The position numbers and the translations under genes were made by a program. A stretch of 64,000 bases of DNA, from positions 35,081-99,080 of the forward strand of contig JACJYB010000017.1 in the NCBI GenBank assembly GCA_020636355.1, written 5' to 3'. This DNA comes from Lewinellaceae bacterium (GTDB lineage Bacteria > Bacteroidota > Bacteroidia > Chitinophagales > Saprospiraceae). Below the pieces are notes generated by a model that had not been told where the DNA came from, ran no database searches, and saw only the letters and a program-made list of their open reading frames with translations. Shown piece by piece: positions 17,033-26,935 of this stretch. Position 1 is the stretch's first letter, and each line of letters starts with the position of its first letter.

Positions 17033-18862
17033 TTATTGCACCTGGTCACCGCGTAAGATCCGGTAACGCTTGCGTGCATCTACTGCAAAGGTACTGTTTG
17101 AAAACTCGATAAATAGTTTCTCATAGAGAGATTTTGCCTTTTCGAGATCGACCAATTCGTACTCGTAGAGAGAAGCCAGTTTGAACAGCGCGTTGTCCGC
17201 CCGGATTTCATCGGCATGCTGGGTCACAATTTCTTCGTACAGATTGGCGGCGGTCTGAAAATCGCGATCTTTTTCAGCCAGTCCGGCTTTGAGGTAGAGC
17301 ACATCATCGTCCAGTCCATGATCCGGATATTGTTGTTGAAGCGAGTCCAACTTTACTTCGGCTTCCTGATCGCGATTCTGAAAAGCCAGGAGCTCTGCAT
17401 CTGCATACATTTTGAGCGGGCGGGCTGTGGTGTCCAGGCCCAGGTTATCCATAATGAAGATAGAGAGGTCCAGCGCATCGTTGGCAATCAATTTTGAAGT
17501 GGAAGCTTTAAGAATATCAAACTGTTTCTGGGCCCATTCGAAGTCACCGGCAAAATAGGACAAGCGGGCATTTTTGAAGCGTGCTTCTTCACCGATCTCT
17601 TCTTCCTTAAAGGCTTTATCGACCTGGGAGTACAGCAGGGTGGCATCCCAGATGTTGCCATCCATCAGGTAATAATCGGCTAATTGCAACTTAATTTGAG
17701 CCAGCAAGAAGTCATTAACACCGGGGGTGGACTTCAGATCTTCCAGGATTGTAATGGCTTTTTTGAGATCTTTCAGGTAGAATGCCTCTAATTTGGCGAG
17801 ATCCATGACGATTAGCGCAGTTTGGGCATTGGTACCGACTTCCTGAATGAAGGTTTCGAATTCCGTCTCCAGTTCTTTGAGTTCGTCGGGGTTAAAGCTT
17901 CCTCCTTCTGCCAGCTCTTCCCGCTTCGCTATCAGTGATTTTCGTTTGGACTCCATGTAAAACGGACAGGTGGGACCTTTATCGTTGAGGATGTATTTGT
18001 ACGCATTGATGGCTGTTGGAAAATCATGGGCGTTCAAAGCAATTTCACCCAGGTTAAATACCCGCATACCGTTTTCACCCAGTCTCCGGTCAAGGGCCAT
18101 TTCCTGGCGCAAGGCCCGGTCATAGGCTTTTTGCTGAACAAAAACCCAGCTGAGCAGGTCGTTGTACTGAAGAGCATCCGGGTTGGATTGCAATCGCTCA
18201 TAAAGCTGGCTCTGCAATTCGGCCAGGTCGTCCTCATACAGGAAGCGCTGGAACAGCGATTTGGTTTGTTGCAGGCGGGCCGGGACCTCATCCAGGCTCT
18301 CCAGGTAATAATGGATCATCTTGGGCTGATCGCCTTTCCGGCGATACATCTCCGCCATGTAATAGGAGAAGTCGGCTTTATCTTTCAGAATCTTCAGTCC
18401 TTTTTCGTAGGTCTTTTCTGCCAGGTCATAATTGGCTTGCGCCATAAATAAGTTGGCCAGCTGAATGACCTGGAACCGGTCCGCCGGGAGGTGATCGATC
18501 GCTTGTTGGTATTGTGCGTCGGCTTCATCTTGCCGTCCCTGCCTTTCCAGCAATTTGCCGTAAGTGACATACAGGGTAGAAGATTCAGGATATTTTGCCA
18601 GGTGGGACTGAATAGACGTCTCAGCTTTATCGTACGCTTCGAGGGCCAATAAGCAGTCTACGTACTTGGAGAGGTAATATTCCTGACGGTTGTTTTGCGT
18701 ATAGAGCTTGTCGTAAAGGATGGCCGCCTTTTCGTATTCGCCGTTGATGTAATATTGATTTGCCAATCGTACGTTGGCATTGTTGGCGTTATTATTGGTT
18801 TGCTGGCTACGGGAAACCGTCCCGAGCAATAACAGCAGGAGTAAAGGAAAATAACGCTTCAT
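17033..18862 (-). CDS. Tetratricopeptide-repeat protein, exported
   Basis: This 609-residue protein has a signal peptide (MKRYFPLLLLLLLGTVSRSQ) and then runs almost entirely as helical TPR repeats, for example ANQYYINGEYEKAAILYDKL, YLKAGLAEKDRDFQTAANLY and the last repeat ALFKLASLYEYELVDLEKAK. TPR arrays are protein-binding scaffolds; in Bacteroidota such proteins usually sit in the periplasm or outer membrane. No catalytic domain was seen. The following acyl-CoA dehydrogenase begins 22 nt after its stop, so they may share a transcript, though no functional link is evident. Confidence 0.85.
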   Translation of the reverse strand: MKRYFPLLLLLLLGTVSRSQQTNNNANNANVRLANQYYINGEYEKAAILYDKLYTQNNRQEYYLSKYVDCLLALEAYDKAETSIQSHLAKYPESSTLYVTYGKLLERQGRQDEADAQYQQAIDHLPADRFQVIQLANLFMAQANYDLAEKTYEKGLKILKDKADFSYYMAEMYRRKGDQPKMIHYYLESLDEVPARLQQTKSLFQRFLYEDDLAELQSQLYERLQSNPDALQYNDLLSWVFVQQKAYDRALRQEMALDRRLGENGMRVFNLGEIALNAHDFPTAINAYKYILNDKGPTCPFYMESKRKSLIAKREELAEGGSFNPDELKELETEFETFIQEVGTNAQTALIVMDLAKLEAFYLKDLKKAITILEDLKSTPGVNDFLLAQIKLQLADYYLMDGNIWDATLLYSQVDKAFKEEEIGEEARFKNARLSYFAGDFEWAQKQFDILKASTSKLIANDALDLSIFIMDNLGLDTTARPLKMYADAELLAFQNRDQEAEVKLDSLQQQYPDHGLDDDVLYLKAGLAEKDRDFQTAANLYEEIVTQHADEIRADNALFKLASLYEYELVDLEKAKSLYEKLFIEFSNSTFAVDARKRYRILRGDQVQ

Positions 18863-18957
18863 AGGATCATACTTTGCAAGCGATTAAGATAAAGGAAGAT
18901 ATTCAGTACAACGAAAGGTGACCTGGAAAAGTTGTAAATGGTGCCAGAGCTTAGGCA

Positions 18958-18990
18958 ATAAAAAAGGGCAACCGGATTGCGGCTGCCCTT
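18958..18990 (-). terminator. Terminator of the gltA-gcvH-vanZ-tonB unit
   Basis: Arms AAGGGCA (18964-18970) and TGCCCTT (18984-18990) pair, extended inward by CCG/CGG past one mismatch. On the minus strand the stem is followed by a run of T (complement of 18960-18965). It lies 27 nt past the tonB stop. Confidence 0.8.
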
Positions 18991-19017
18991 CTTTAATTTA
19001 TTGATATCCGGAGAAAA

Positions 19018-19947
19018 TCAATTCTCGAGTTTGAAACGTACTGGCAGGTTATACTGTACCCGTACTGGCTGTCCTCTTTGTTTTCCGGGTGACCAACGTT
19101 CACCCATTTCATTCATGAGGCCTACAACGCGTACGGCTTCCTCGCCACATCCGGCTCCAATGTCACGGACCAGTTCGACGTCGGTGATTGTTCCGTTTTT
19201 CTCAACAACGAAACGAACGACGCACATACCCTGGATACCGTTTTCACGGGCGATCGCCGGATACTTGATGTTCTTATAGATGAATTCAAGCAATTTCTCT
19301 TTCGCACACTTTTCCTTTTCTTCTTTCCCTCCGGCAACGTCTTCACAACCGGGGAAACGTGGATTTTCTTCTACCACTTTGAAGATCTCCTCCACCTTTG
19401 GTTTTGGTGGTGGTGGCGGCGGCGGTGGCGGTGGCGGTGCTTCTTCTTTAATTTCTGGTGGTTTCTCCTCGATCACCGTCTCTTCATCGATGGACTGGTC
19501 CTCGAAAGTAACCGACTCATCTTCTTCTATTACTTCTTCCGGAACCTCTTCGATTACTGGCGGCGGTGGCGGTGGCGGCGGCGGTGGCGGTTCAGCCGTT
19601 TGCGGCGGCTGCACTTCCAACTCCTCCTCAATGTCCAGATCGGAGAGATCGTATTTGATCTTGTCTTCAAATCTGGTCCAGTTAAACGCAAGCAACGTCA
19701 GTAACAAGGAGGTTACAATCCCGGCCCACAAGAAAGTAGGTGACCACTTAAAAATGTTCACATCGGGGTATTTCGCCCGGGCCATCAGTGGTGAAGCCCA
19801 CTTCTTGCCAGCATACTTTTCTGCAAAGCCACTTTCTGACTTGCGTGCGAGATCGATACGGAAAAGGAAGATGAGGGCAAGAATTACCACTACCAAGCCC
19901 ACAAAGGCTATCAGTAGATAATTACCCGTAATTGAAAAATCTCCCAT
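19018..19947 (-). CDS. TonB-family energy transducer with proline-rich linker
   Basis: This 309-residue protein has two membrane helices (about residues 8-30 and 70-92) rather than the single TonB anchor, an acidic segment, two runs of 11 Pro (about 118-128 and 172-182) separated by Glu/Val-rich sequence, and a C-terminal TonB domain (YPAIARENGIQGMCVVRFVVEKNG, VRDIGAGCGEEAVRVV, VQYNLPVRFKLEN). TonB proteins span the periplasm and transmit proton-motive force to outer membrane transporters such as SusC. The extra N-terminal helix is common in Bacteroidota. It is the last gene of a minus-strand row, 2 nt after vanZ. The poly-Pro runs are encoded by imperfect CCG/CCA repeats. Confidence 0.92.
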   Translation of the reverse strand: MGDFSITGNYLLIAFVGLVVVILALIFLFRIDLARKSESGFAEKYAGKKWASPLMARAKYPDVNIFKWSPTFLWAGIVTSLLLTLLAFNWTRFEDKIKYDLSDLDIEEELEVQPPQTAEPPPPPPPPPPPVIEEVPEEVIEEDESVTFEDQSIDEETVIEEKPPEIKEEAPPPPPPPPPPPKPKVEEIFKVVEENPRFPGCEDVAGGKEEKEKCAKEKLLEFIYKNIKYPAIARENGIQGMCVVRFVVEKNGTITDVELVRDIGAGCGEEAVRVVGLMNEMGERWSPGKQRGQPVRVQYNLPVRFKLEN

Positions 19948-19949
19948 GT

Positions 19950-20309
19950 TTAACTCCGTTTTTTATGGTTTAAAATCAAAAAAACAAAATATCCTGCAAA
20001 TGAGCCTATAATATTAGCAAGAATATCCAGAAACTCAAAATGCCTTCCTACAGACAGCCAGCGCTGCAATCCTTCGATGCAAATGCTGTAGGCAATGATG
20101 CCTGTCAAGATGAACACAACCGGTATTCTGTCGCGGTATCCGTGCAGGGCGAGGAAGGATAATATGCTGTAAAATCCGAAATGCCCCAACTTATCTGCAA
20201 ACGGAACACCCATACCTGGTGTCATGGAACCTGGTAAAAGGGAGAGTACCGTAATCAATACGATCCAAATCCAGGTCAACCATTTGTACCCTTTGGATGA
20301 TAGATGCAA
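19950..20309 (-). CDS. VanZ-like family membrane protein
   Basis: This 119-residue protein has four hydrophobic helices with the VanZ-like signature ADKLGHFGFYSILSFLAL and the later EGLQRWLSVGRHFEFLDILANIIG, a conserved polar Glu/Arg/His/Asp pattern. VanZ was named for teicoplanin resistance, but these short homologs are widespread and their function is unknown. It sits between gcvH and tonB; the same gcvH-vanZ-tonB order is known from other Bacteroidota, so the context is ancestral and not a resistance cluster. Confidence 0.85.
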   Translation of the reverse strand: MHLSSKGYKWLTWIWIVLITVLSLLPGSMTPGMGVPFADKLGHFGFYSILSFLALHGYRDRIPVVFILTGIIAYSICIEGLQRWLSVGRHFEFLDILANIIGSFAGYFVFLILNHKKRS

Positions 20310-20345
20310 ACCGGTAATGTTTTTGGTGTGTGTCCGGAGAATTTT

Positions 20346-20735
20346 TTACGCGATAAGCTCCTGATATGCAGCGGCGTCAAGGAGCGATTCCAACTGGGAT
20401 GAATCGGTCATTTCAATTTGTATGACCCATCCTTCGCCATAGGGGTCTTCATTGATAAGACCCGGATTATCTCCTTCGTTCTCGTCCAATGCCGGGTTAA
20501 AGGCTACAATCTTCCCGCTCACCGGCATGAAAAGGTCTGACGTTGTTTTTACAGCCTCCACCGTGCCAAATACTTCATCCTGCTCGACCGTTTCACCGAC
20601 GGTCTCAACCTCCACGTACACCAATTCCCCTAATTCTCCCTGGGCAAAATCGGTGATACCGACGTAAGCTGTATTTCCTTCAACGCGGATCCATTCGTGT
20701 TCTTTCGTGTATTTCAGATTCTCTGGCGTATTCAT
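20346..20735 (-). CDS. gcvH: Glycine cleavage system H protein
   Basis: GcvH is the lipoyl carrier that shuttles the aminomethyl group of glycine between the P, T and L proteins. The 129-residue protein begins with MNTPENLKYTKEHEWIRVEG and has the lipoylated Lys63 in FGTVEAVKTTSDLFMP, followed by the conserved NEGDNPGLINEDPYGEGWV. Length is normal. It begins 14 nt after citrate synthase and precedes vanZ by 36 nt. The other glycine cleavage genes are not in the window; free-standing gcvH is common in this phylum. Confidence 0.96.
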   Translation of the reverse strand: MNTPENLKYTKEHEWIRVEGNTAYVGITDFAQGELGELVYVEVETVGETVEQDEVFGTVEAVKTTSDLFMPVSGKIVAFNPALDENEGDNPGLINEDPYGEGWVIQIEMTDSSQLESLLDAAAYQELIA

Positions 20736-20749
20736 GATTTACCCTGATT

Positions 20750-22051
20750 TTATTGAATCATTTTTTTAATCGACGCGAAAGATAATGATTTTGGTCTTTC
20801 CAAGGGAAGGCCAAGTGCACGAGACCAACATTGTGCGGCAAGCACGCCCAATGCTCGGGAAACGCCGAACATCACCGTATAATAATTGTAATCCTTCAAG
20901 CCGTAATGGACGAGGATAGCACCGGAATGGGCGTCCACATTTGGCCACGGATTTTTGACTTTACCCAGTTCCTGCAGGATACCAGGAACGATATCAAATA
21001 ATTGCCAGACGATTTTGACAATGGCGGATTCATGCAGATACTCTTCGGCGAAGACTTTCTGAGCAATAAATCTCGGATCCGGCTGACGGAGGACAGCATG
21101 ACCATAGCCGGGGATCACCTGGCCTGCTTCCAGGGTGTTGTGAATGTAATCGGCTATTTGTGCTTCGGTGGGATCCATGGTCCCAATCTCGTCGATCATG
21201 CCAAAAATCCACTTGATCACTTCCTGGTTGGCCAAGCCATGCAGTGGTCCTGCCAATGAATTCATGCCACCAGCAAAGCTCAGGTAAGGATCGGAAAGCG
21301 TAGAGCCTACCAGATGGACGGTGTGGGCGGACGCATTACCCCCTTCATGGTCGGCATGAATGGTGAGGTAGAGCCGCATATAACTCTTGAAATCGGGTTG
21401 ATCGTAACCCAGCATATGTGCATAATTTCCGGACCAGTCGAGGTTTGGATCAGCAGCAATGTGCTTACCCTGGCCAAATGATCTACGGTAGATGTAAGCA
21501 GCCAGTAACGGCAAGCGGGCGATCAGGTTCATCGCATCCTCGTAGGTGTAAGACCAGTAATCGGATTTGCTCATGCCCTCCGCATATTTTGCTGCAAAGA
21601 GGGAATCAGGTTGCATGGACATGATCCCAATAACAAACTGGGTCATCGGATGGGTCTCCGGACTGAGCGCTTCCAGGACATTGATGGTTTGCTGGGGTAA
21701 ATTTTCCCTTCTGCGCCATTCTGCAGTCAGCCACTCCACTTGTTCCTGAGTAGGGATTTCGCCAGTGAGCATCAACCAAAACAGTCCTTCCGGCATGGGC
21801 TCTTTTCCCCCTTTCCATTTGGGCAGCAGTTCCCGGAGTTTTGGAATGCTATAGCCTCGGAAACGTATCCCTTCTTCGGGATCCAATTGGGATGTCTCCC
21901 ATAACATCGATTTGATCCCACGCATCCCACCAAAGACCTGACTGACCACGACCTCATCGATCTTCCGGTCTCCATTCAATTTCAGGAAATCTTTTACTTC
22001 CTGTCCTACTGTGGTTGCAACTTCTTGAAACCTTTGCTTCAGTATGTCCAT
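20750..22051 (-). CDS. gltA: Citrate synthase, mitochondrial/eukaryotic-like type
   Basis: Citrate synthase condenses oxaloacetate and acetyl-CoA at the entry of the TCA cycle. The 433-residue protein has the catalytic residues in GPLHGLANQEVIKW (His), VIPGYGHAVLR (His) and WPNVDAHSGAIL (Asp). The text resembles the eukaryotic mitochondrial subfamily rather than the usual bacterial GltA: LDPEEGIRFRGYSIPKL, MTQFVIGIMSMQPDS and the C-terminal VMFGVSRALGVLAAQCWSRALGLPLERPKS. Enzymes of that subfamily are generally dimeric and not regulated by NADH. It leads the row gltA-gcvH-vanZ-tonB. Confidence 0.93.
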   Translation of the reverse strand: MDILKQRFQEVATTVGQEVKDFLKLNGDRKIDEVVVSQVFGGMRGIKSMLWETSQLDPEEGIRFRGYSIPKLRELLPKWKGGKEPMPEGLFWLMLTGEIPTQEQVEWLTAEWRRRENLPQQTINVLEALSPETHPMTQFVIGIMSMQPDSLFAAKYAEGMSKSDYWSYTYEDAMNLIARLPLLAAYIYRRSFGQGKHIAADPNLDWSGNYAHMLGYDQPDFKSYMRLYLTIHADHEGGNASAHTVHLVGSTLSDPYLSFAGGMNSLAGPLHGLANQEVIKWIFGMIDEIGTMDPTEAQIADYIHNTLEAGQVIPGYGHAVLRQPDPRFIAQKVFAEEYLHESAIVKIVWQLFDIVPGILQELGKVKNPWPNVDAHSGAILVHYGLKDYNYYTVMFGVSRALGVLAAQCWSRALGLPLERPKSLSFASIKKMIQ

Positions 22052-22162
22052 TTGTTTTTTTACAGTTTATGTTGACGATTAAATGTGTTCATTTCATTGG
22101 CCTCAGGATGACCATTGCTTGCCTACTTTTGGGGCTTCCGTTTCCTAACATTGAAAAGCGGC

Positions 22163-22170
22163 TAAAGTTA
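22163..22170 (-). promoter_or_regulatory. Possible -7 box upstream of citrate synthase
   Basis: The complement of 22163-22170 reads TAACTTTA, one base from TAnnTTTG, about 110 nt before the citrate synthase ATG. No good -33 box was found. The rest of the 288-nt gap (22052-22339) shows no gene. Confidence 0.25.
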
Positions 22171-22339
22171 CAATATTGCACAATAAATGATTTGATCCTT
22201 ATCAATTATTCGGGACCTCGCCTCACCGCAAAGCTTATTTCCGCCACAAAGCCCAAAGCCAGCAAATTATTGGGTTTATTTCATTCCAATTCCGTGATCC
22301 GGGTCACAGGAAAGCATGTCTTTTTTAAGCACTGTAAAC

Positions 22340-23872
22340 TTACCGGATCAGATTGATGGCTCCGGTACGATTACGGAATTTCCCGTCCTCCATTTGCAGA
22401 ACCACCTGATAGGTATATACTCCGGGAGGCAGCGGGGCGCCCCGGTGATTACCATCCCATCCGGCAATCCCTTCCTGTGGGTCTATATGGCGCTGATCAA
22501 AGACGATATTCCCCCATCGATTGTATACCTTAAAGTCGACGATTTCTACCAGGTCTTCGTTCCCCAGAATGGAAAATACATCGTTTTGCCCATCGCCATT
22601 TGGAGTAAATACATTGGGTATGTAAACATGATAATAGGATAAATCCAGATAAACCAGACTGTCACATCCTTCCGATGAGGTAAGCCGGAAGAGTGACTGG
22701 ATTGGTTCCTTGATGCGATGATGCCCCAGTTCAAAGGTTTCCCCATCAAAAATGCGTACCCGATTGGAATCAACCGGATATTCAATGACATTCAGATGCA
22801 GGCTCACGACGGAGTCGCAACCTTGCCGGGTATAAAAAGTATCCCGGTAATCTCCGGAGGCTGATAGCAGTCGGTCTTTGAACTGGTATTGCTCGCCGAT
22901 ACAAATCTGTTTCCGGTCCACGGCAACAAAATGAGGCTTGAGATAGGCATATGCCTGTGTCACCCGGCATTCGTCCGGTGAGGTGATGCGTGCCTGGTAT
23001 GAGCCATCGCCATACATATGGGAGAGCTGCGCTCCGGTCTCGCCAACGATGGCCACACCGTTTTTATACCATTGGTAGTCCAGGGAATCGTAGGCAGGCA
23101 GATTCAACCGGAAATCCGGTGAGCAAGGATGTTGATCGGAAGTGATCTGGAATTCAAAGGATTTGGAGTCGGCAAGGACCAGGTTATCAAAAAAATAGTA
23201 AATGTCATTGGAAGCACTGACCGGGGAACAGTCCGGCCCGATCGCAACGGCATAAATGTCCTCGCGGGGCACGATGGTAATTTGCGTGCGGACCCAGTTG
23301 TTGCTGCCACTCAGGTAAACGGACCCCAGTTCTTTCCAGCCCGGACCATTCAGCGGGCAGCCGTGACCGGGATCTCCCAAGCCAAAGGGTAAATATTGAC
23401 AATCGGTCGAGCCGTAAAAAACTACGGAAGTGGGCGGTGAAATCTGAGATGTGGAGAAGCCGATATAAAAGCGAAAGGTGTAGGAAGTGCCGGCGCGCAA
23501 CGGAGATAGGAGACAAGCACCGGTGTATTCCTTCCAGTTTGGTTCGATGTTGTTTTGAAACCGTCCATTGCGGAATCCGATGCAGGCTTCACCATCCGGT
23601 AAGGGTTGTGGTACAGGAATGTTGGGCCAACCAAACCATCCGCAGGTGTTCAGATAATCGGTGGTAGCTTCCGAAGCTTGAATCCACGTGACGGCACAAT
23701 CCAGCTGTCCCCGGTTGGTTGGGCAGCAGGTCCTCTCCTCAAAAGAAGGATTTGGAATCAGGGATACCGGCTTGATGATCTTGCACACACAATCCGGATC
23801 GTTGAGATCGATGAGGCCGTCACCATCATCATAAATGCCATTGGTACAATCCTCCGGTGCCGATGAAGGCAT
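22340..23872 (-). CDS. T9SS cargo with CHU_C-type gliding C-terminal domain; signal peptide interrupted
   Basis: This 510-residue frame ends in a gliding-motility C-terminal (CHU_C, type B) sorting domain: IPNVFTPNGDGQNDVFSI, KVYNRWGNIVFD, GWDGNHRGAPLPPGVYTY and the last residues NRTGAINLIR. Upstream lie a beta-rich surface domain (NPSFEERTCC and paired Cys) and SCDSLV-type repeats. Such proteins are exported by Sec, then by T9SS, and anchored on the surface. The annotated ATG lies after the expected leader: read further back the frame gives LFIVLC, an in-frame TGA (23900-23902), then LLLLAGNATMPSS, a split signal peptide. No intact ATG start exists upstream. This may be the edge of the error-rich block. 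Confidence 0.78.
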   Translation of the reverse strand: MPSSAPEDCTNGIYDDGDGLIDLNDPDCVCKIIKPVSLIPNPSFEERTCCPTNRGQLDCAVTWIQASEATTDYLNTCGWFGWPNIPVPQPLPDGEACIGFRNGRFQNNIEPNWKEYTGACLLSPLRAGTSYTFRFYIGFSTSQISPPTSVVFYGSTDCQYLPFGLGDPGHGCPLNGPGWKELGSVYLSGSNNWVRTQITIVPREDIYAVAIGPDCSPVSASNDIYYFFDNLVLADSKSFEFQITSDQHPCSPDFRLNLPAYDSLDYQWYKNGVAIVGETGAQLSHMYGDGSYQARITSPDECRVTQAYAYLKPHFVAVDRKQICIGEQYQFKDRLLSASGDYRDTFYTRQGCDSVVSLHLNVIEYPVDSNRVRIFDGETFELGHHRIKEPIQSLFRLTSSEGCDSLVYLDLSYYHVYIPNVFTPNGDGQNDVFSILGNEDLVEIVDFKVYNRWGNIVFDQRHIDPQEGIAGWDGNHRGAPLPPGVYTYQVVLQMEDGKFRNRTGAINLIR

Positions 23873-24133
23873 CGTCGCATTTCCCGCCAGTAATAACAGT
23901 CAGCAGAGGACAATGAAAAGGCGTGATCCGGACACAGTACTTTTTTAGCAAAACAATATTAACCTGCAAAACGGTTCTTGGGAAGAAAAAACATACCCCT
24001 GGAGGCATCCACTTAAAGATAACGGAATTACATCCACCCCAAGCGTACCTTTTTGCCAAAACGGAAAAACCAATTACTGAACGGCGATGTGTCTGTCCTG
24101 CTTAATCCTCATCTTTGTATAAAAATAGAGATC

Positions 24134-24726
24134 GTGCTGGTTGTCCAGGGAAAATTGATTCATCCGGATGTTCTGAAGGAACAATTCGTCTGTCATTTGG
24201 ATAAATGCAAGGGTGCCTGCTGTTGGGAAGGATCTTATGGTGCGCCACTGAATAAAGAAGAGGTGGAATTGTTGAAACAACTCAATCCGTGGTCTCCTTA
24301 ATCTCCCGGAAGGACACCATGCATTGCTAGCTGCAGAGGAGGCCGGTCGCTATTACCGGGGATCAGCAGTGGGGCACCAATCTGAGCTGCCGATGGTGCC
24401 TGCGTCTACCTGATCAGGGATGATAATGGCATTGCCAAATGCGGCATCGAGCATTGTTGGAAGCAGGGCGAAATTTCTTTTCGTAAGCCCTCAGTCCTGT
24501 CATTTGTATCAGTCCGGGTGCGGAAGGACCCATTCACCGGGATGGAGATGTCCCTATACGATCGCTGGGATATCTGTCAGGACGCCTGTGCCCTTGGAGC
24601 TGCCCAGCAGGATTCCGGTGTATTGGTTTGTAAAGGAGGTCGCCATCGGGTCTACGGAGATAGGCCTTTTACGCAGAACTTGATGCCATAGCGCAATCCT
24701 ACCCTGAAAATGAACCGGAACGATAA
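24134..24726 (+). pseudogene. DUF3109 family protein, frame broken
   Basis: The first frame gives KLIHPDVLKEQFVCHLDKCK followed by GACCWEGSYGAPLNKEE, the Cys-rich signature of DUF3109, then stops at PWSP. In shifted frames the gene continues with EGHHALLAAEEAGRYYRG, GIAKCGIEHCWKQGEISFRK, YDRWDICQDACALG and the last residues ELDAIAQSYPENEPER before TAA. The spaced Cys residues suggest an iron-sulfur or metal site; function is unknown. At least four shifts are needed to join these parts. No ATG is available at the expected start, so GTG at 24134 is used provisionally. Confidence 0.7.
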
Positions 24727-24824
24727 AGCATGATCCAGGAAAAGAAAAATATAGTTTTGATATTGTAGGATAACATGTACTTGCAGGGGTTTTTCAGTAG
24801 GTATTACGTAAATAAAAAAATTAT

Positions 24825-26934
24825 ATGGCTTTAATAGGGACTATCCGAGCTAGCTGGATTCTGGTTGTTACGATTGCGGTAGCTCTGGGGAAGTTCTTAA
24901 TCCTTGGATATCACCAACTCTGCACAGCGGTGGCCAGGCTACCCGGTAATAGGCAAAGTGAATGGAGAAGAGATCACCCTGACCGAATTTAACAACACCC
25001 AGCAGGTCCTTTATTCCAACAGTGGCGCGGATATTTACAATCAGCGTTCATACCTGTGGGAATTATTTCGTGGAAAAATCCATCGTAAAGACCGAATCCG
25101 ATGCCTTTGGTTGGGCGTAGGCGATGTGGAATTGGAAGACTTGCAAACGGTAACAATCTTAGCCCTACGATCATCCGTCAGCAGTTTCAAAACCCGCAGA
25201 CAGGTCAAATAGACCGCGAGCAACTGAATCAGATCAAACAAGTGATCGAGTCAGGACAAGCTCAACTAATCTGGCAACCCTATTGGAAATATCAGGAAGA
25301 ACTAGATCATCAAATCGCAGCTGCAGACCAAATTAAATACGCTGATCACCAAATCCATTTTTACACCTTCCTGGATGGCAGAACGGCATAAAAGATTAAA
25401 ATGAAAAGATCAGCTTTGAGGTATGTGCAGATTCCTGATGAGGTGGAAGATGCTGAAGTGGAAGTAGGATGCAGATATCAAAGCTTATATTGATGATCAT
25501 AAGAAAACCCTATACCGGACGAAGAAACCCGGCAGGTGAGCTATGTGAAATACGAAGTGATTCCAACTTCAGAGACTCAGCAGTGCCATCTATACAGACA
25601 TTCAGGAATTGGTCACACCTTTGCAGAAGTCAACCAATGATACCCCTGTTTTTGGATCAGAATTACAGCCAGTACGATCCGGTCTACTACACCCGGGAAG
25701 AACTTAACCCGGTAATCGCTGATACGCTGGTGACCTTGCACCCCGGGCAGGTTTATGGACCGTACATCTCCGGTAACAACTTCGAGATCGTCAAACTGAT
25801 GGATTACCAAGATCATTCCGGACTCGGTTAAATCACGGCATATCCCTGCGTACCGCCAGTCCCAACAATTCAGGCAGAATGAGTGCAGCTTATCGCTACA
25901 TCGATAGCATCAAGACCCTGATTGAGACTGGAGTTGCATCTTGGACTCGCTGGCCCGCACCGATGCCAGTGGATCCGGTTCTGCCACCTTGGTGAGAATC
26001 AGGTTATGCCGCGTTAAATCGTATGGTAAAGCCATTTAACGACATGATTTTTTACCAGGCAAAAAAGGGTGAACTGAATATTGTAGCTACGCAGTTTGGA
26101 ATCCATTTGATCGAAGTGGAGGATTACAAATTCATTGAGAATAAAGAAGGTTATAAGATCGGAACCATTGTCAGCCCGATCATCCCAGCGAGGGCACCAG
26201 AATGAGAGATTTACAACCAGGCAGCCGATTTTGTTTCCAGCAACCGGACTTTGGCCGAAATGCAGAAAGCAGCAGATGAAAATCCGGCTTTGAGTGTGGA
26301 GAAGAGCGGGTTTTGCAGGAAAATGACGCTTATATGCTGGAAGTCGGAACCGGACTGACCGCTCGTGATATCATCAGTGGGCATACAGCAAGAATACAGA
26401 AATGGATGCCGTATCCCCGGATGTTTACATTTATCAGGATCCGGTCACCATTACTACACTCTAAATACCTGATCGTCGCGTTGAGTGACGCTTCAGCTGG
26501 CTGGTCGTCGCCAGCATCGAAAGTGTGCGGGAAGATGTAACTCCATTGGTACGTAATCAGAAGAAAGGACGGGTTATCGCCGGTAAGATTACCGGAACCG
26601 ATCTGCTTCCATCGCAGGACAGTTCAGTACTGGATGGACTCAGCACAAAATGTGACGTTTGTGAGTAGTTTTGTTCCTGGTCTGTAATGAACCTAAAGTG
26701 ATTGCCGAAGCCTTCAAATTGTCGAAGGATGCAACCTCCTCACCCATCATCGGTGAGAGAACGGTGTTTTGCGCTCATCAAAGTGACCGACAAAATTGAA
26801 GACGCTACCGATCCAAATATTGCTGCCCTCCGTCAACAAGCCAGCGCGCAACCGCGTTCGCCATCGCCTCACGGTTGATCGAATCATTGCGGAAGAATGC
26901 TAAAATAAAAGACTACCGCTCGACGTATTATTGA
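24825..26934 (+). pseudogene. Peptidyl-prolyl cis-trans isomerase, SurA/PpiD type, frame broken
   Basis: The ATG opens with MALIGTIRASWILVV, the single inner-membrane anchor typical of Bacteroidota PpiD, and the broken frames then give GKVNGEEITLTEFNNTQQ (SurA-N-like chaperone part), two parvulin-like segments (DTLVTLHPGQVYGPYISGNN and AKKGELNIVATQFGIHLIEV) and the end KNAKIKDYRSTYY. PpiD-type proteins help fold exported proteins in the periplasm. The 2.1-kb span matches a roughly 700-residue protein, so little has been lost despite at least ten frame changes. It is followed after one nucleotide by the MORN/YwqK gene. Confidence 0.72.
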
Positions 26935-26935
26935 T

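Noticed and set aside
17011..17079. Extended start of acyl-CoA dehydrogenase
   Set aside because: It overlaps the TPR gene and has no family match; the normal start is MNYQLNDEQ.
19280..19921. Plus-strand frame coding for poly-Gly and poly-Ser protein
   Set aside because: It is the antisense of the proline-rich linker of the TonB gene; the Gly runs are the complement of Pro codons.
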